A DNA stretch of 64,000 bases from Nocardioides sp. L-11A (GTDB taxonomy: Bacteria > Actinomycetota > Actinomycetes > Propionibacteriales > Nocardioidaceae): the NCBI GenBank assembly GCA_029961745.1, contig CP124680.1, positions 1,364,001 to 1,428,000 of the forward strand, written 5' to 3'. Each line of letters starts with the position of its first letter. Positions within the stretch are counted from its first letter, which is position 1. Positions 43,395-53,273 of this stretch are shown piece after piece. The notes under the pieces were generated by a model that searched no databases, was not told where the DNA came from, and saw only the letters and a program-made list of their open reading frames with translations. Both the position numbers and the translations under genes were made by a program.

Positions 43395-44575
43395 TGTATC
43401 AGAACTTCAGGAACCATCTCACCGCGGAGCTCGACGGGATCGAGCAGGCCGGGCTGACCAAGCGCGAGCGCGGCATCCGCGGCCCGCAGAAGGCCGAGAT
43501 CGTGGCGGACGGCGCGGAGGTGCTCAACTTCTGCGCCAACAACTACCTCGGGCTCGCCGACGACCCGCGGCTGCTCGACGCCGCCCGCGGGGCGCTCGAC
43601 ACCTGGGGCTACGGGATGGCCAGCGTGCGCTTCATCTGCGGCACCCAGGAGCAGCACCTCGAGCTCGAGCGGCGGCTCTCGGACTTCCTCGGCACCGACG
43701 ACACGATCCTCTACTCGTCCTGCTTCGACGCCAACGGCGGTGTCTTCGAGACGCTCTTCGGGCCCGAGGACGCGATCATCTCCGACGCCCTCAACCACGC
43801 CTCGATCATCGACGGCATCCGGCTCTCCAAGGCCCGCCGGCTGCGCTACGCCAACCGGGACATGGCGGACCTGGAGGAGCAGCTGAAGGCCGCCGCCGAC
43901 GCGCGCTTCCGGGTCGTCGTCACCGACGGCGTCTTCTCGATGGACGGCTATCTCGCGCCGCTGCGGGAGATCTGCGACCTCGCCGAGAGGTACGACGCGC
44001 TGGTGTTCGTCGACGACTCCCACGCCGTCGGCTTCATCGGCGCCGGCGGCCGCGGCACCCCGGAGCTGTGCGGCGTGGCCGACCGGGTCGACATCTACAC
44101 CGGCACCTTCGGCAAGGCGCTCGGCGGCGCGTCCGGCGGGTACGTCGCCTCGCACCGCGAGATCGTCGCGCTGCTGCGCCAGCGCTCGCGGCCCTACCTG
44201 TTCTCCAACACCCTCGCTCCGGCCATCGTCGCCGGCACGCTGCGGGCACTCGACCTGGTCGAGGGCTCCGGCGAGCTGCGCGAGCGGCTGCGGGCCAACG
44301 CCCGACTGTTCCGGGAGCTGATGGCGGCCGAGGGCTTCGACCTGCTGCCCGGCGAGCACCCGATCGTGCCGGTCATGTTCGGCGATGCCGCGCTGACCGC
44401 CCGGATCGCCGACGAGATGCAGAAGCACGGCGTCTACGTCACCGCGTTCAGCTTCCCTGTCGTGCCGCGCGGGGAGGCGCGGATCCGGGTCCAGCTCTCC
44501 GCCGCCCACACCGAGGACCAGGTGCGCCGCTGTGTGGCCGCGTTCGTCGCCGGACGACAGGCCGCCCGGGGCTGA
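43394..44575 (+). CDS. kbl: Glycine C-acetyltransferase (2-amino-3-ketobutyrate CoA ligase)
   Basis: 393 residues. PLP-dependent alpha-oxoamine synthase: [13 protein letters not shown] at ~46-58, [11 protein letters not shown] at ~206-215, and PLP Lys241 in [15 protein letters not shown]. It splits 2-amino-3-oxobutyrate with CoA to glycine and acetyl-CoA. Together with tdh it gives the usual two-step threonine degradation route. Confidence 0.94.
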   Translation: MYQNFRNHLTAELDGIEQAGLTKRERGIRGPQKAEIVADGAEVLNFCANNYLGLADDPRLLDAARGALDTWGYGMASVRFICGTQEQHLELERRLSDFLGTDDTILYSSCFDANGGVFETLFGPEDAIISDALNHASIIDGIRLSKARRLRYANRDMADLEEQLKAAADARFRVVVTDGVFSMDGYLAPLREICDLAERYDALVFVDDSHAVGFIGAGGRGTPELCGVADRVDIYTGTFGKALGGASGGYVASHREIVALLRQRSRPYLFSNTLAPAIVAGTLRALDLVEGSGELRERLRANARLFRELMAAEGFDLLPGEHPIVPVMFGDAALTARIADEMQKHGVYVTAFSFPVVPRGEARIRVQLSAAHTEDQVRRCVAAFVAGRQAARG

Positions 44576-44609
44576 TGGTGAGCCAGGACTGTCGATCACG
44601 GGTTGGATG

Positions 44610-44628
44610 GACAGGAATATTTCCTGTC
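44610..44628. promoter_or_regulatory. 19-bp palindrome overlapping the DUF6421 gene start region
   Basis: GACAGGAA TAT TTCCTGTC: perfect 8-bp arms, 3-bp centre. It ends 2 bases before the first possible ATG (44631) and 11 before ATG 44640, so a bound repressor would block the ribosome site or promoter. AT-rich by local standards. The regulator is not in view. Confidence 0.65.
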
Positions 44629-44639
44629 TAATGGGAGTC

Positions 44640-46013
44640 ATGACGGACGTTCTTTCTCTCGCAGACCGCAACGACTCCCGCGGCGCCCCCGTCGTGGCGC
44701 AGCCGGCCTGGCGCAGCCTGAAGGCCGCCGTCGAGGAGATCCGCACCTGGCAGCGCGCCGACGGCTCCGTCGATCTGGACGCGGCCGGTGCGCCCCCGCG
44801 TGCGAGCGTCGCGGCCGCGGTGAGCGCCATCGCGGCCGCCGTCGAGGAGCTGTCCCCGCTGCTGCCGCACGACACCGACTACCACCGCGCGCTGGTCGCC
44901 GACCTCCGCCGCTGGGCCGACGCCGGCTTCGGCGTACCGGACTTCCTGGACTCGCTGTTGGCGTTCGAGCCGGCGCGTGAGCGCACCGACGGCCGCCAGC
45001 ACCTCGTGGTCTTCCCGATGTACACCCAGAACGGCAACCCCGACCGCAACCTGGAGGCCGTCGTCTTCCGGATGGTCTGGCCCGACTGGCTGGCCGAGCT
45101 CGAGGCGACCCGCTACGACAACCCGCTGTTCTGCGGCATCACGTTCGAGGACTTCACCAGCGGCTACGACACCAACTCGGCCGTGCTCTTCCCCGAGACC
45201 GTCGCGGTGCGCGAGGTGCCCGAGCGGTTCAGCTGGGGCGCGATCTTCTGTGACCGCGAGGCCGCCCGCTTCCGCCGGGTCAGCCGGGCCGCGGTCGAGC
45301 TGCTCGGTGTCGACCTGCCCGACGAGGTCCGTGGCCTGATGGACGACCAGCTGCGCAGCCAGGACGCGTTCGTGCTCTGGGACCTGATCCATGACCGCGC
45401 GCACAGTCACGGCGACCTGCCCTTCGACCCGTTCATGATCAAGCAGCGCCAGCCGTTCTGGATGTACGGCCTCGAGGAGCTGCGCTGCGACCTGACCGCC
45501 TTCAAGGCCGCGGTCGAGCTCCAGTCCGAGGGCGTCGCACAGGCGATCGACGTCCAGCACGCGATCCTGCTCGACCGGATGTTCCGCTTCCCGGTCACCG
45601 GCGAGCGCAGCCGCAACTACGACGGCCTCGGCGGCCAGCTGCTCTTCGCGTACCTGCACCGCGATGACGCGATCCGCTGGACCGACAACACGCTGCGGAT
45701 CGACTGGCAGCTGGCTCGGGAGGCGACCGGTGCGTTGTGCACCGAGATCGAGCAGCTCTACCGCGACGGGATCGACCGGCCCAAGCTGGTGCACTGGCAG
45801 GCCGGCTACGCCCTGGTCAGCCGCTATCTCGCCCCGCACCCCGCCTCGAAGTGGGCACGCGGCGCCGAGGCCCTCGACCTCACCAAGCAGCCCCGCGAGC
45901 TCGTCGACGATGTGCTCCCCGACGAGTTTCCGTTGAGTATGTTCTTCGAGGCGCTGGCGAAGAAGCTCAAGAACGTCATCGCGGAGACCCGCGGCATCCG
46001 TGCCGCAGCCTGA
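44640..46013 (+). CDS. DUF6421 family protein
   Basis: 457 residues from ATG 44640 (ATG 44631 possible). It has a long helical N-terminus, a central strand with GITFEDFTSGYDTNSAVLFPE, and a conserved run near residues 255-290: DLIHDRAHSHGDLPFDPFMI followed by WMYGLEELRCDLTAF. The H-x3-H and EE-x-R-x-D spacing recalls zinc peptidases of the M49 type, though the match is by eye only. DUF6421 genes are known to sit beside threonine-aldolase-like genes in actinobacteria, as here. Confidence 0.7.
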   Translation: MTDVLSLADRNDSRGAPVVAQPAWRSLKAAVEEIRTWQRADGSVDLDAAGAPPRASVAAAVSAIAAAVEELSPLLPHDTDYHRALVADLRRWADAGFGVPDFLDSLLAFEPARERTDGRQHLVVFPMYTQNGNPDRNLEAVVFRMVWPDWLAELEATRYDNPLFCGITFEDFTSGYDTNSAVLFPETVAVREVPERFSWGAIFCDREAARFRRVSRAAVELLGVDLPDEVRGLMDDQLRSQDAFVLWDLIHDRAHSHGDLPFDPFMIKQRQPFWMYGLEELRCDLTAFKAAVELQSEGVAQAIDVQHAILLDRMFRFPVTGERSRNYDGLGGQLLFAYLHRDDAIRWTDNTLRIDWQLAREATGALCTEIEQLYRDGIDRPKLVHWQAGYALVSRYLAPHPASKWARGAEALDLTKQPRELVDDVLPDEFPLSMFFEALAKKLKNVIAETRGIRAAA

Positions 46014-46041
46014 CCGATTGACCGAACGGAGCACATCACCC

Positions 46042-47106
46042 GTGGCCGACACCGCAGCACAGCGCCGGCACGACCCCGACGCACGCCAGTTCGCCAGCGA
46101 CAACTACGCGGGCGTCCACCCCGAGGTGATGGCGGCGCTCGCGCTCGCCAACGGCGGCCACCAGGTGTCGTACGGCGAGGACGCCTACACCGAGCATCTC
46201 CAGGACCTGATGGCCGGACTCTTCGGCGCGGGCGTCGAGGCCTATCCGGTCTTCAACGGCACCGGTGCCAACGTCATCGGCCTGCAGGCGCTCACCGACC
46301 GCTGGGGCGCCGTGATCTGCGCCGAGGGCGCCCACATCAACGTCGACGAGGGCGGCGCCCCGGAGCGGATGGGCGGGCTCAAGCTGCACACCGTCGCGAC
46401 GCCCGACGGCAAGCTCACCCCCGCACTGGTCGACAAGCACGCGTGGGGCTTCGAGGACGAGCACCGCGCGATGCCGCAGGTCGTCTCGATCACCCAGTCC
46501 ACCGAGGTCGGCACCCGGTACACCCCGGACGAGGTCCGCGCCCTCGCCGAGCACACCCACGAGCTCGGCATGCGGCTGCACATGGACGGCGCCCGGCTGG
46601 CCAACGCCGCCGCCGCGCTCGGCGTACCCGTCCGGGAGTTCACCTCCGACGCCGGTGTCGACGTGCTCTCCTTCGGGGCGACCAAGAACGGCGCCCTCGG
46701 TGGCGAGGCCGTCGTGGTCCTCGACCCCGCCGGCGTCAGCCACCTCAAGCACCTGCGCAAGCTCTCGATGCAGCTGGCCAGCAAGATGCGCTTCGTCTCG
46801 GTCCAGTTCGAGGCGCTGCTGGCCGACGGGCTGTGGCTGCGACTCGCCGACCACGCCAACGCGATGGCGCAGCGGCTCGCCGTCGGCGTCCGCGAGATCG
46901 ACGGCGTCGAGATCCTGTACCCCGTCGAGGCCAACGGCGTCTTCGCCCGGCTGCCCCACGACGTCAGCCGGCGGCTGATGAAGCGGCATCGCTTCTACTT
47001 CTGGGACGAGGCCGCCGGTGACGTGCGCTGGATGTGCGCGTTCGACACCACGGAGGAGGACGTCGACGCCTTCCTCGCCGCGCTGCGCGAGGAGATGGGC
47101 CGCTAG
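46042..47106 (+). CDS. Threonine-aldolase-like PLP enzyme
   Basis: 354 residues from GTG 46042. Low-specificity L-threonine aldolase family: FASDNYAGVHPEVMAAL start, EGAHINVDEGGAPERM, HMDGARLANAAAALGVPV, SFGATKNGALGGEAVVV with the PLP Lys in TKNGA (near residue 216). It splits threonine to glycine and acetaldehyde. Adjacent to tdh-kbl and DUF6421, so the region forms a threonine-use module. Confidence 0.88.
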   Translation: MADTAAQRRHDPDARQFASDNYAGVHPEVMAALALANGGHQVSYGEDAYTEHLQDLMAGLFGAGVEAYPVFNGTGANVIGLQALTDRWGAVICAEGAHINVDEGGAPERMGGLKLHTVATPDGKLTPALVDKHAWGFEDEHRAMPQVVSITQSTEVGTRYTPDEVRALAEHTHELGMRLHMDGARLANAAAALGVPVREFTSDAGVDVLSFGATKNGALGGEAVVVLDPAGVSHLKHLRKLSMQLASKMRFVSVQFEALLADGLWLRLADHANAMAQRLAVGVREIDGVEILYPVEANGVFARLPHDVSRRLMKRHRFYFWDEAAGDVRWMCAFDTTEEDVDAFLAALREEMGR

Positions 47107-47124
47107 CCCGGCTCGGCCCGGGGC

Positions 47125-48174
47125 TCAGCCCGGCAGGTCCTGGCGCCGCATCGCGAAGATCCAGCGCCGGTGCGGGTGCTCGCTGACCGACCACAGGCAG
47201 CCGGTCTCGGGCCACCAGACCAGGTCCTCGGGGCCTGGCGGTGTCGCCCAGCGGTGCTCGCGGAAGGCGCCCGGCAGGCCGACGTACGCCGATCCCAGAC
47301 GGTGCTTGCTGCGGGAGCGGGTGAGGTAGTAGGTGCCGTCGATCGCGGCCACCCCCTGCGTCCGCGGGACGCCGCGGTCGTCGACCTCGGGGACCGAGCG
47401 GCCGTCGGCGGCGTTGCGCGGCAGACCGCTGGTCGGGTCGATCGCGAACCGCGCCATCCGGCGGGTCTGGGCCGCGGACCCGTACTCGCCGACGAGCAGG
47501 GCGGGGTGCTCCTGGCTGCGGTCGAGGGTGAGGAAGGAGTAGCGCAGCCGCTCGACGCCCTCGTCGTGCCCGCCCTGCTGGCTGAACCGGATCGGGAGCA
47601 CGTAGCGGTGCCCGAAGGTGCGGAACGGCGATCCGGCAGGCACTCGCAGTACGTCGCCGACACGGGCGCTGTGCAGCCCGGCACCGGTCGCCGCGACATG
47701 GAGGAGGTCGCCGTGCCACACGATCCCACCGGCGTGCACCCGCAGCGGCCGGAAGCCGGGTCGGCCGCCCTCCAGCGTCGGCACCACGAGCAGCACATGG
47801 CCGTAGCGGCGCCGGGCGAGGTCGACGACGCTGATCCGGGAGCCGCCGGCGTTGCGGGCGTACCACGAGGTCACCAGCACGTCGTGGCCGTGCCGCTCGC
47901 GGAAGCCGGTCTGCGCCGAGGTCGTGATTCCCTGCGGATACCAGTTCCGGTCGCGGCGGTCGGCCGCCTCCCAGGTCCAGGCGCGGCTGACCTTCAGGCC
48001 GAGCAGCCGGGGGTGCGGCGCGAAGGTCGGGCGCAGCCGGAGCGGCAGGTCCGGGGCCATGGCAGCGAGCCCGACCCGGCCGCCGCCGTCGGAGGACAGG
48101 GCGGCGGCGAGCGCCTCGATCTCGTCGCCGTTCTCGGCAGTGCGGGTCAGGTGCAGTCCGGGCACGGCGGCCAC
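47125..48174 (-). CDS. Hypothetical protein, beta-propeller-like
   Basis: 349 residues; start GTG 48174 or GTG 48165, neither with a strong ribosome site. Repeating strands such as ISVVDLARRRYGHVLLVVPTL, GGIVWHGDLLHVAATGAGLHSARV and LVWWPETGCLWSVSEHP suggest a six-blade propeller. It lacks a clear signal peptide. Function unknown. Confidence 0.6.
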   Translation of the reverse strand: MAAVPGLHLTRTAENGDEIEALAAALSSDGGGRVGLAAMAPDLPLRLRPTFAPHPRLLGLKVSRAWTWEAADRRDRNWYPQGITTSAQTGFRERHGHDVLVTSWYARNAGGSRISVVDLARRRYGHVLLVVPTLEGGRPGFRPLRVHAGGIVWHGDLLHVAATGAGLHSARVGDVLRVPAGSPFRTFGHRYVLPIRFSQQGGHDEGVERLRYSFLTLDRSQEHPALLVGEYGSAAQTRRMARFAIDPTSGLPRNAADGRSVPEVDDRGVPRTQGVAAIDGTYYLTRSRSKHRLGSAYVGLPGAFREHRWATPPGPEDLVWWPETGCLWSVSEHPHRRWIFAMRRQDLPG

Positions 48175-48420
48175 GTTAGCCGAGGCCACCCTCGTCGGTC
48201 GGCGTACGTCGATCCGCCGGTGGGGTGAAGCTGTCGACGTTGTCCGAAAGCTGCGGTTGCGTAGTCGGTCGGGTTCCGAAAGGGCGGCGACGAGGAGGTG
48301 GGGGAGGGGGCTGGGTTCGGCGGTCGGGCTGCGGTTCGCGGACACACCCTCTGTCACCGATCGTGACGTTGATTCTCCACACCCCCGGGATCGGGTTTCG
48401 CCTGTCCACAGGCGGGTTTG

Positions 48421-48438
48421 CGACACTTTGAAGTGTCG
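48421..48438. promoter_or_regulatory. 18-bp palindrome upstream of the HNH gene
   Basis: CGACACTT TG AAGTGTCG, perfect 8-bp arms with 2-bp centre, lies 24 bp before the HNH gene start. Ahead of it is a GC-rich region with TGTCCACAG runs. It could be an operator or the target site of the HNH enzyme itself. Confidence 0.6.
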
Positions 48439-48461
48439 TGGGCAGGTGGGAGAATCCAGTC

Positions 48462-49775
48462 ATGGATCTCGCCACCGACGCCCGTTCGACAGCCTCGCTG
48501 CTGTCCGGGCTGCGCGCCGAGGTCGAAGGTCGGGAAGCCTCCCTGGTCCGTGAGTGGTCCGGCATCGTCGAATGGGCCAGTGAGCATGTGATCGCTGGTT
48601 CCGAGGGGGTCGCGACCATCACCGAGGGCTACCTCGACACCGGCGTCCCGATCGCCGGGCCCGGTGCACCGTTGGTGTCGGAGTTCGGGTTGATGGAGCT
48701 GGTCGCGGTCCTCGGACGCTCCCCGGACGGTGGTCGGGCGTATGTCGGGCGGGTGATCGAGTGCGCCTGGCGACTCCCCCACGTCTACAACGCCGTCACC
48801 TCGGGCCGGTTGGCGCCGTGGCGGGCCGAACGGATCGCCGACCTCACCCGTCCCCTCTCGGCTGAGGCAGCGGCGTTCGTGGACCGGCAGCTCTGGGATG
48901 CCTCCGGCGTCGGCTGGGCCCAACTCGAACGCCTCGTCGCCGAAGCGATCGTGCGGTTCGACCCGGAGAAGGCGGAGACCGAACGGCAGGCCGCTGCTGA
49001 TGGTCGGCACTTCGACATCAGCGACACCGACGAGCACGGCCTGGTCCACCTCGACGGCCTCCTCGACGCCGCCGACGGACACGACCTGAACCTCGCCGTC
49101 GCCCGACGCGCGGAGGTCCTGGGCCGACTCGGTGATGACAGTTCTCTGGATGTGCGGCGGTCGAAGGCCGCCGCCGAGCTCGCGAGGCAGGACCTCGCCC
49201 TCGACCTGCTGATCCCCGAACCCGACACCGGAGAGATCGTGGACACGGTCCCTGGTCGCAAGGTGGTCCTCAACGTCCACGTCACCGACACCACTTTGAC
49301 CGGCCAGAACCCGTTCGCGAACCCGGTCGGCCGGTGGGAGGAGGGCCGCTGTCCGATCACCTCCGCGCAGATCCGGGAATGGCTGCAGTCCAAGAACACG
49401 ACCATCATCGTGCGTCCGGTGATCGACCTGGCCGACCATGTCCCCGTCGGGTCCTATGAGATCCCCGACCGCCATCGCACCCGGGTGGTGCTGCGGGACC
49501 AGACGTGTCGGTTCCCGCACTGCACGAGACCGGCCCAAGCCTGCGATGTCGATCATGCCCGTCCGTATGGCGAGGGTGGTCCCACGTGTCCGTGCAACGA
49601 GGTCGCGTTGTGCCGGCGGCACCATCGTGCGAAGACCCACTCGACCTGGCGTTACGACATCCCGATGGCGGCGACCTATGTGTGGACCAGCCCCAACGGG
49701 CACCGGTTCCGGGTCGACCACCGCGGCACCCACCCCATCAGAACCATCCAGACCACCTCGCCACCCGACGAGTAG
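48462..49775 (+). CDS. DUF222 / HNH endonuclease-domain protein (13E12 type), Cys-containing paralogue
   Basis: 437 residues from ATG 48462. Same helical DUF222 region, then HNH near residue 350 with CRFPHCTRP, ACDVDHARPYGEGG, CNEVALCRRHHRAKTH: two extra Cys pairs that would hold a structural zinc. The paralogue at 25014 lost these Cys, so the two represent different branches of the family. Second member in the window, about 23 kb apart. Confidence 0.87.
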   Translation: MDLATDARSTASLLSGLRAEVEGREASLVREWSGIVEWASEHVIAGSEGVATITEGYLDTGVPIAGPGAPLVSEFGLMELVAVLGRSPDGGRAYVGRVIECAWRLPHVYNAVTSGRLAPWRAERIADLTRPLSAEAAAFVDRQLWDASGVGWAQLERLVAEAIVRFDPEKAETERQAAADGRHFDISDTDEHGLVHLDGLLDAADGHDLNLAVARRAEVLGRLGDDSSLDVRRSKAAAELARQDLALDLLIPEPDTGEIVDTVPGRKVVLNVHVTDTTLTGQNPFANPVGRWEEGRCPITSAQIREWLQSKNTTIIVRPVIDLADHVPVGSYEIPDRHRTRVVLRDQTCRFPHCTRPAQACDVDHARPYGEGGPTCPCNEVALCRRHHRAKTHSTWRYDIPMAATYVWTSPNGHRFRVDHRGTHPIRTIQTTSPPDE

Positions 49776-49849
49776 CCACCCCGCCCCGCACCCGCCCGAC
49801 GCACGTCCTGGCGGGCTGTCGGCGCGTCCGGATCTGGAAGGATGGGCGC

Positions 49850-50146
49850 ATGCGGGGCATCTTCTTCGACGAGGACGACGCACGGGCGGCCGCGCTGGTG
49901 CTGGTGCGCGGCGGCTTCTCGGCCGAGGTGCTCCGCGAGCGGCTCGCGGGGGAGGACGACGACGAGGATCACCCGTGGGCCGTCGTCACCGACGCCCCCG
50001 AGGTGCAGCTCGAGATGCTCGTCGAGACCTACGACGGGTGGCTGGACCGCGACGACGAGGACTCCGTCGCGACGCAACCGCCCACCAAGGCCGGCTTCGT
50101 GTTGCCGCTCCCGGACGCGCCGAAGCGGATCAAGCGCCCGGAATGA
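49850..50146 (+). CDS. Small acidic protein
   Basis: 98 residues. MRGIFFDEDDARAAALVLVRGGFSAEVLRERLAGEDDDEDHPWAVVTDAPEVQLEM: looks like a small RAGE-type fold (SPOR- or ACT-like strands). No family recognised. Ribosome site AAGGATGG lies just upstream. Confidence 0.6.
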   Translation: MRGIFFDEDDARAAALVLVRGGFSAEVLRERLAGEDDDEDHPWAVVTDAPEVQLEMLVETYDGWLDRDDEDSVATQPPTKAGFVLPLPDAPKRIKRPE

Positions 50147-50149
50147 CCA

Positions 50150-51163
50150 TCAGCGGGGGCAGGCGGTCGGGCCGTCGGTTCCGAGGTAGGTCTTCGCCGC
50201 GGTGACCCGGTCGGCGAAGGGCACGTCGATATGAACGGCTGCATCCTCCACGCCGATGGTCGTGGGGCGGCCGGAGAGCTCCCGCTCGAGTAGCGCGGCA
50301 TCCGCCTGCGCACTTTCTGCGGATCCGAAGAGACGAAGTGTTCGGGCCGGTTGGTCGGGGTGGACGAACAGGCCCGCGGCCCGACCGTCCGGGACGCGGC
50401 CGGCGCGGGTGCACGGGCCGGCCACGCCGAAGAGTGCGAACTCGAGTCCGTCCGGTTCGGTATGGGCGAGCAACTCGTCGAACGTGCCCGCGCGAGCGAG
50501 GGAGTCGGCCTTGCCGTCGATGACGTCGAGCACCGCATCGGTCTCGAGCCCGATCAGGATCAGGTGCTCGTCGGGAACCAGAGTGAGGTGCCCCAGTTCC
50601 ATGGGATATCGACCCCCATAGGTGTTCTGTTCGTCCACCGCGCTGAAGTCGGGCTCGAACACCGGTCGCTCGTCGGGGCCGGACCGCTTCAGTCCCGCAT
50701 CTTCGAGATCGTCGGCCACGGCGGCGAGGTCGAGGTCCTCAGACATCCGCCAGATGTGGGTGTCCCTGGCCGAGAGGCCGATCCCGCCCCCGTCGGGGCC
50801 GCCGAGCACCTCCCATTCGACGTCGAGCTCGCTGAACGCGGCCTTGCGCATGGCAGTCGACCGCACACTCACCGCCATCCGGTAGCCCTCGGCCCAGAAG
50901 GCGTCAGCCCACCGCGCGGTGTCGGCCTCGGAAGCACCGGTCTCGATCTGCTCCATATCGAGACGGTCGGCGATGGCCGCCCGGTCGGTGAAGACCACGG
51001 CCCGGCTGTCGGCTGGCACGTAGCTCAGAGCGTGCTCGAGGCGCGGTCCCGGGGGACCGTCGGGCCGTGCGCCGTCAGCGGCGTCGTCGCTGGCACAGCC
51101 GGTCAGGGTGACAACCAGGAGGGTGGCCGAGGCGGCAACCACCTGTCCGGGAGAGGGAGCCAT
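50150..51163 (-). CDS. Lipoprotein, paralogue of the next gene
   Basis: 337 residues with lipobox LTGC (Cys23). The mature part begins LEHALSYVPADSRAVVFTDRAA and continues as a repeated module of ~250 residues. It shares layout and short motifs (LE-x-AL-x-Y-[VL][31 protein letters not shown]) with the gene at 51173, so they arose by duplication. Function unknown. Confidence 0.72.
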   Translation of the reverse strand: MAPSPGQVVAASATLLVVTLTGCASDDAADGARPDGPPGPRLEHALSYVPADSRAVVFTDRAAIADRLDMEQIETGASEADTARWADAFWAEGYRMAVSVRSTAMRKAAFSELDVEWEVLGGPDGGGIGLSARDTHIWRMSEDLDLAAVADDLEDAGLKRSGPDERPVFEPDFSAVDEQNTYGGRYPMELGHLTLVPDEHLILIGLETDAVLDVIDGKADSLARAGTFDELLAHTEPDGLEFALFGVAGPCTRAGRVPDGRAAGLFVHPDQPARTLRLFGSAESAQADAALLERELSGRPTTIGVEDAAVHIDVPFADRVTAAKTYLGTDGPTACPR

Positions 51164-51172
51164 GGGAGGCGA

Positions 51173-51943
51173 TCATGCCCCGCGGGGTGTCCCCGCGCAG
51201 CCGAACGGCTCCTCCCGCAGGACGAACGCCCGCACGGCGTCCGCCGGCTCAGCGAAGTCGTCCTCGACCTGCGCGTCGCCGTCCCCGGTCCCGAGGACGG
51301 CGCGCACCGGGCCGTCGTCCGGGACGAACAGGGCGGTCGCGGTGGTGTCGCACGCGGCGTCGAGGGAGAGCGCGGCGTACGCCAGCTCGTCCTGGTCGCC
51401 CGCGTGGTCGAGCAGGTCGCCGAACCGGCCGGTGTCGGCCAGGGAGTCGGCGTCGTCGGCGACGACGTCGAGCAGTGCGTCGACGTCGGAGCCGGACACG
51501 AGGACCTGCTCGTCGGGGTCGAGGGCGAGGCGCATCTCGCCCGCGGTGAAGGTGGGCCGATCGCGCGGGCCGCTGCGCGCATAGCCCGCGTCGCCGAGTG
51601 CCGCGGCGACAACCTCGGCATCGACGTCGTCGGACAGCTTCCACACCCGGTCGAGTCGGCCCGGTCCGCCGCCGTTCGTCGCCGATGCCTCCCACGCGAT
51701 GTCGGCGTCGGTCAGCCCCGCGTCCGCGAGGGCGCTCGTGCCGGTGTCCGGCCCGGCCCGGTAGGCCGGGTCGGTGCCGGCCGCGTGGTCCAGGAAGGTG
51801 ACGGTCGCGGCGTCGGCGGGCAGGTACTCCAGCGCCTCCTCGAGCCGCGAGCTCCCGTCGAGCAGGGCGCAGCCCGACAGCGCGGCGCCGGCCAGCGGGG
51901 GGACCAGGGCCGCGACCGGTGCCAGGCGCCAGCGGATCCGCAT
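51173..51943 (-). CDS. Lipoprotein, paralogue of the previous gene
   Basis: 256 residues from ATG 51943 (two further ATGs four and five codons earlier). Lipobox LSGC; mature part [70 protein letters not shown]. About 80 residues shorter than its neighbour. It is separated by only 9 bp, so both are likely on one transcript. Confidence 0.72.
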   Translation of the reverse strand: MRIRWRLAPVAALVPPLAGAALSGCALLDGSSRLEEALEYLPADAATVTFLDHAAGTDPAYRAGPDTGTSALADAGLTDADIAWEASATNGGGPGRLDRVWKLSDDVDAEVVAAALGDAGYARSGPRDRPTFTAGEMRLALDPDEQVLVSGSDVDALLDVVADDADSLADTGRFGDLLDHAGDQDELAYAALSLDAACDTTATALFVPDDGPVRAVLGTGDGDAQVEDDFAEPADAVRAFVLREEPFGCAGTPRGA

Positions 51944-51968
51944 GGAGCCCATCATTACGCTCGTCCTC

Positions 51969-52895
51969 ATGACCGCAACTGCCGCCCACCGGCTGCTCCT
52001 CGTGCACGCCCACCCCGACGACGAGTCGATCGGCCAGGGCGCCACCATGGCGAAGTACGTCGCGGAGGGCCGGGGCGTCACGCTCGTCACCTGTACGGCG
52101 GGGGAGATGGGCGAGATCCTGGTGCCCGAGCTCGAGCACCTCGCCGCCGACAAGGAGGACGGGCTCGGGGAGCACCGGCGCGGCGAGTTGGCTGCCGCGA
52201 TGAAGGCGCTCGGCGTCACCGACCACCGGTTCCTGGGCGGCTTCGGCACCTACCGCGACTCCGGCATGAAGTGGCACGAGGACGGCCACGCGGTCGCGGG
52301 CGACACCATCCACGAGAACGCCTTCTGGAACGCCGACCTCACCGAGGCCGCCGACCACCTGGTCGCCGTCATCCGCGAGGTGCGCCCGCAGGTGCTGGTG
52401 ACCTACGACGAGTTCGGCGGCTACGGCCACCCGGACCACATCCAGGCCCACCGGGTCGCGATGTACGCCGCCCAGCTGGCCGCCGTGCCGTCGTACCGGC
52501 GCGACCTCGGCGAGCCCGTCGAGATCGCCAAGATCTACTGGGGTGCCATCTCGGAGAGCCGGATCCGCGAGGGGCTGCGCCGGATCCGCGAGGCGGGTGA
52601 CACGACGACCTTCGAGGGGATGGACCCCGACGGCGACCTGCCGCCGATGTTCCGCCCCGACGAGGACATCTCCTGCGAGGTCGACGCCAGCGCCCACGTC
52701 GAGCAGAAGCTCGACGCGCTGCGCGCGCACGCCACCCAGATCACCACCGACGGCCCGTTCTTCGCGCTCTCCAACAACCAGGGGGCGCAGGCGTTCGGGC
52801 GCGAGCAGTACCGGCTGGTCAAGGGCACCGCCGGGCCGCTCGACCCCGAGACCGGCTGGGAGAGCGACCTCTTCGCCGGCGTACCGGAGCGGTGA
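51969..52895 (+). CDS. mshB: N-acetyl-GlcN-Ins deacetylase (mycothiol biosynthesis)
   Basis: 308 residues. Zinc site His15-Pro-Asp17-Asp18 (HAHPDDES) and His154/His157 (GYGHPDH), catalytic Asp in the first motif. MshB removes the acetyl group from GlcNAc-Ins in mycothiol synthesis; amidase Mca is a close relative, but the downstream DUF6113 neighbour is the usual mshB partner. The gene overlaps it by GTGA. Confidence 0.88.
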   Translation: MTATAAHRLLLVHAHPDDESIGQGATMAKYVAEGRGVTLVTCTAGEMGEILVPELEHLAADKEDGLGEHRRGELAAAMKALGVTDHRFLGGFGTYRDSGMKWHEDGHAVAGDTIHENAFWNADLTEAADHLVAVIREVRPQVLVTYDEFGGYGHPDHIQAHRVAMYAAQLAAVPSYRRDLGEPVEIAKIYWGAISESRIREGLRRIREAGDTTTFEGMDPDGDLPPMFRPDEDISCEVDASAHVEQKLDALRAHATQITTDGPFFALSNNQGAQAFGREQYRLVKGTAGPLDPETGWESDLFAGVPER

Positions 52896-53257
52896 GCGCG
52901 GGTCCGGTGCGCGCGCTGGTCGCGCTCGCCTGCCTGCTCCTCGGCGCCGCCGTCGGTCTGGCGACCGTCCTGCTGCACGGCTACGGCTGGGGTCTCGGCC
53001 TCGGCGTCGCCGCGACGGCGGCCACCCTGGTGGCCCTGCCGGGCGGCTGGTGGCGCCGTCTCGCGTTCGCCCTCGGGTGGACCGCGATCCTCGGCGTGGC
53101 GACCGCCCAGCGACCCGAGGGGGACTACGTGATCTCCAGCGACGCGTCCGGGTACCTGCTGATGGCGACCGGCGCCGTCGTGCTCGGCGCGGGCTTCGTG
53201 GGGCTGGTGTCGCGTCCCGCGGCCGCCGCGCCTGCGGCTGCGGATGCGGACGGGTGA
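52892..53257 (+). CDS. DUF6113 small membrane protein
   Basis: 121 residues from GTG 52892 with four hydrophobic segments. DUF6113 genes follow mshB in many actinobacteria. Role unknown. Confidence 0.8.
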   Translation: MSAGPVRALVALACLLLGAAVGLATVLLHGYGWGLGLGVAATAATLVALPGGWWRRLAFALGWTAILGVATAQRPEGDYVISSDASGYLLMATGAVVLGAGFVGLVSRPAAAAPAAADADG

Positions 53258-53273
53258 GCAACCCCTCCTTAGG

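Noticed and set aside
48340..48420. TGTCCACAG and similar sequence resembling DnaA boxes
   Set aside because: Single, partly palindromic matches with no dnaA/dnaN genes nearby; expected by chance and common ahead of this gene family.
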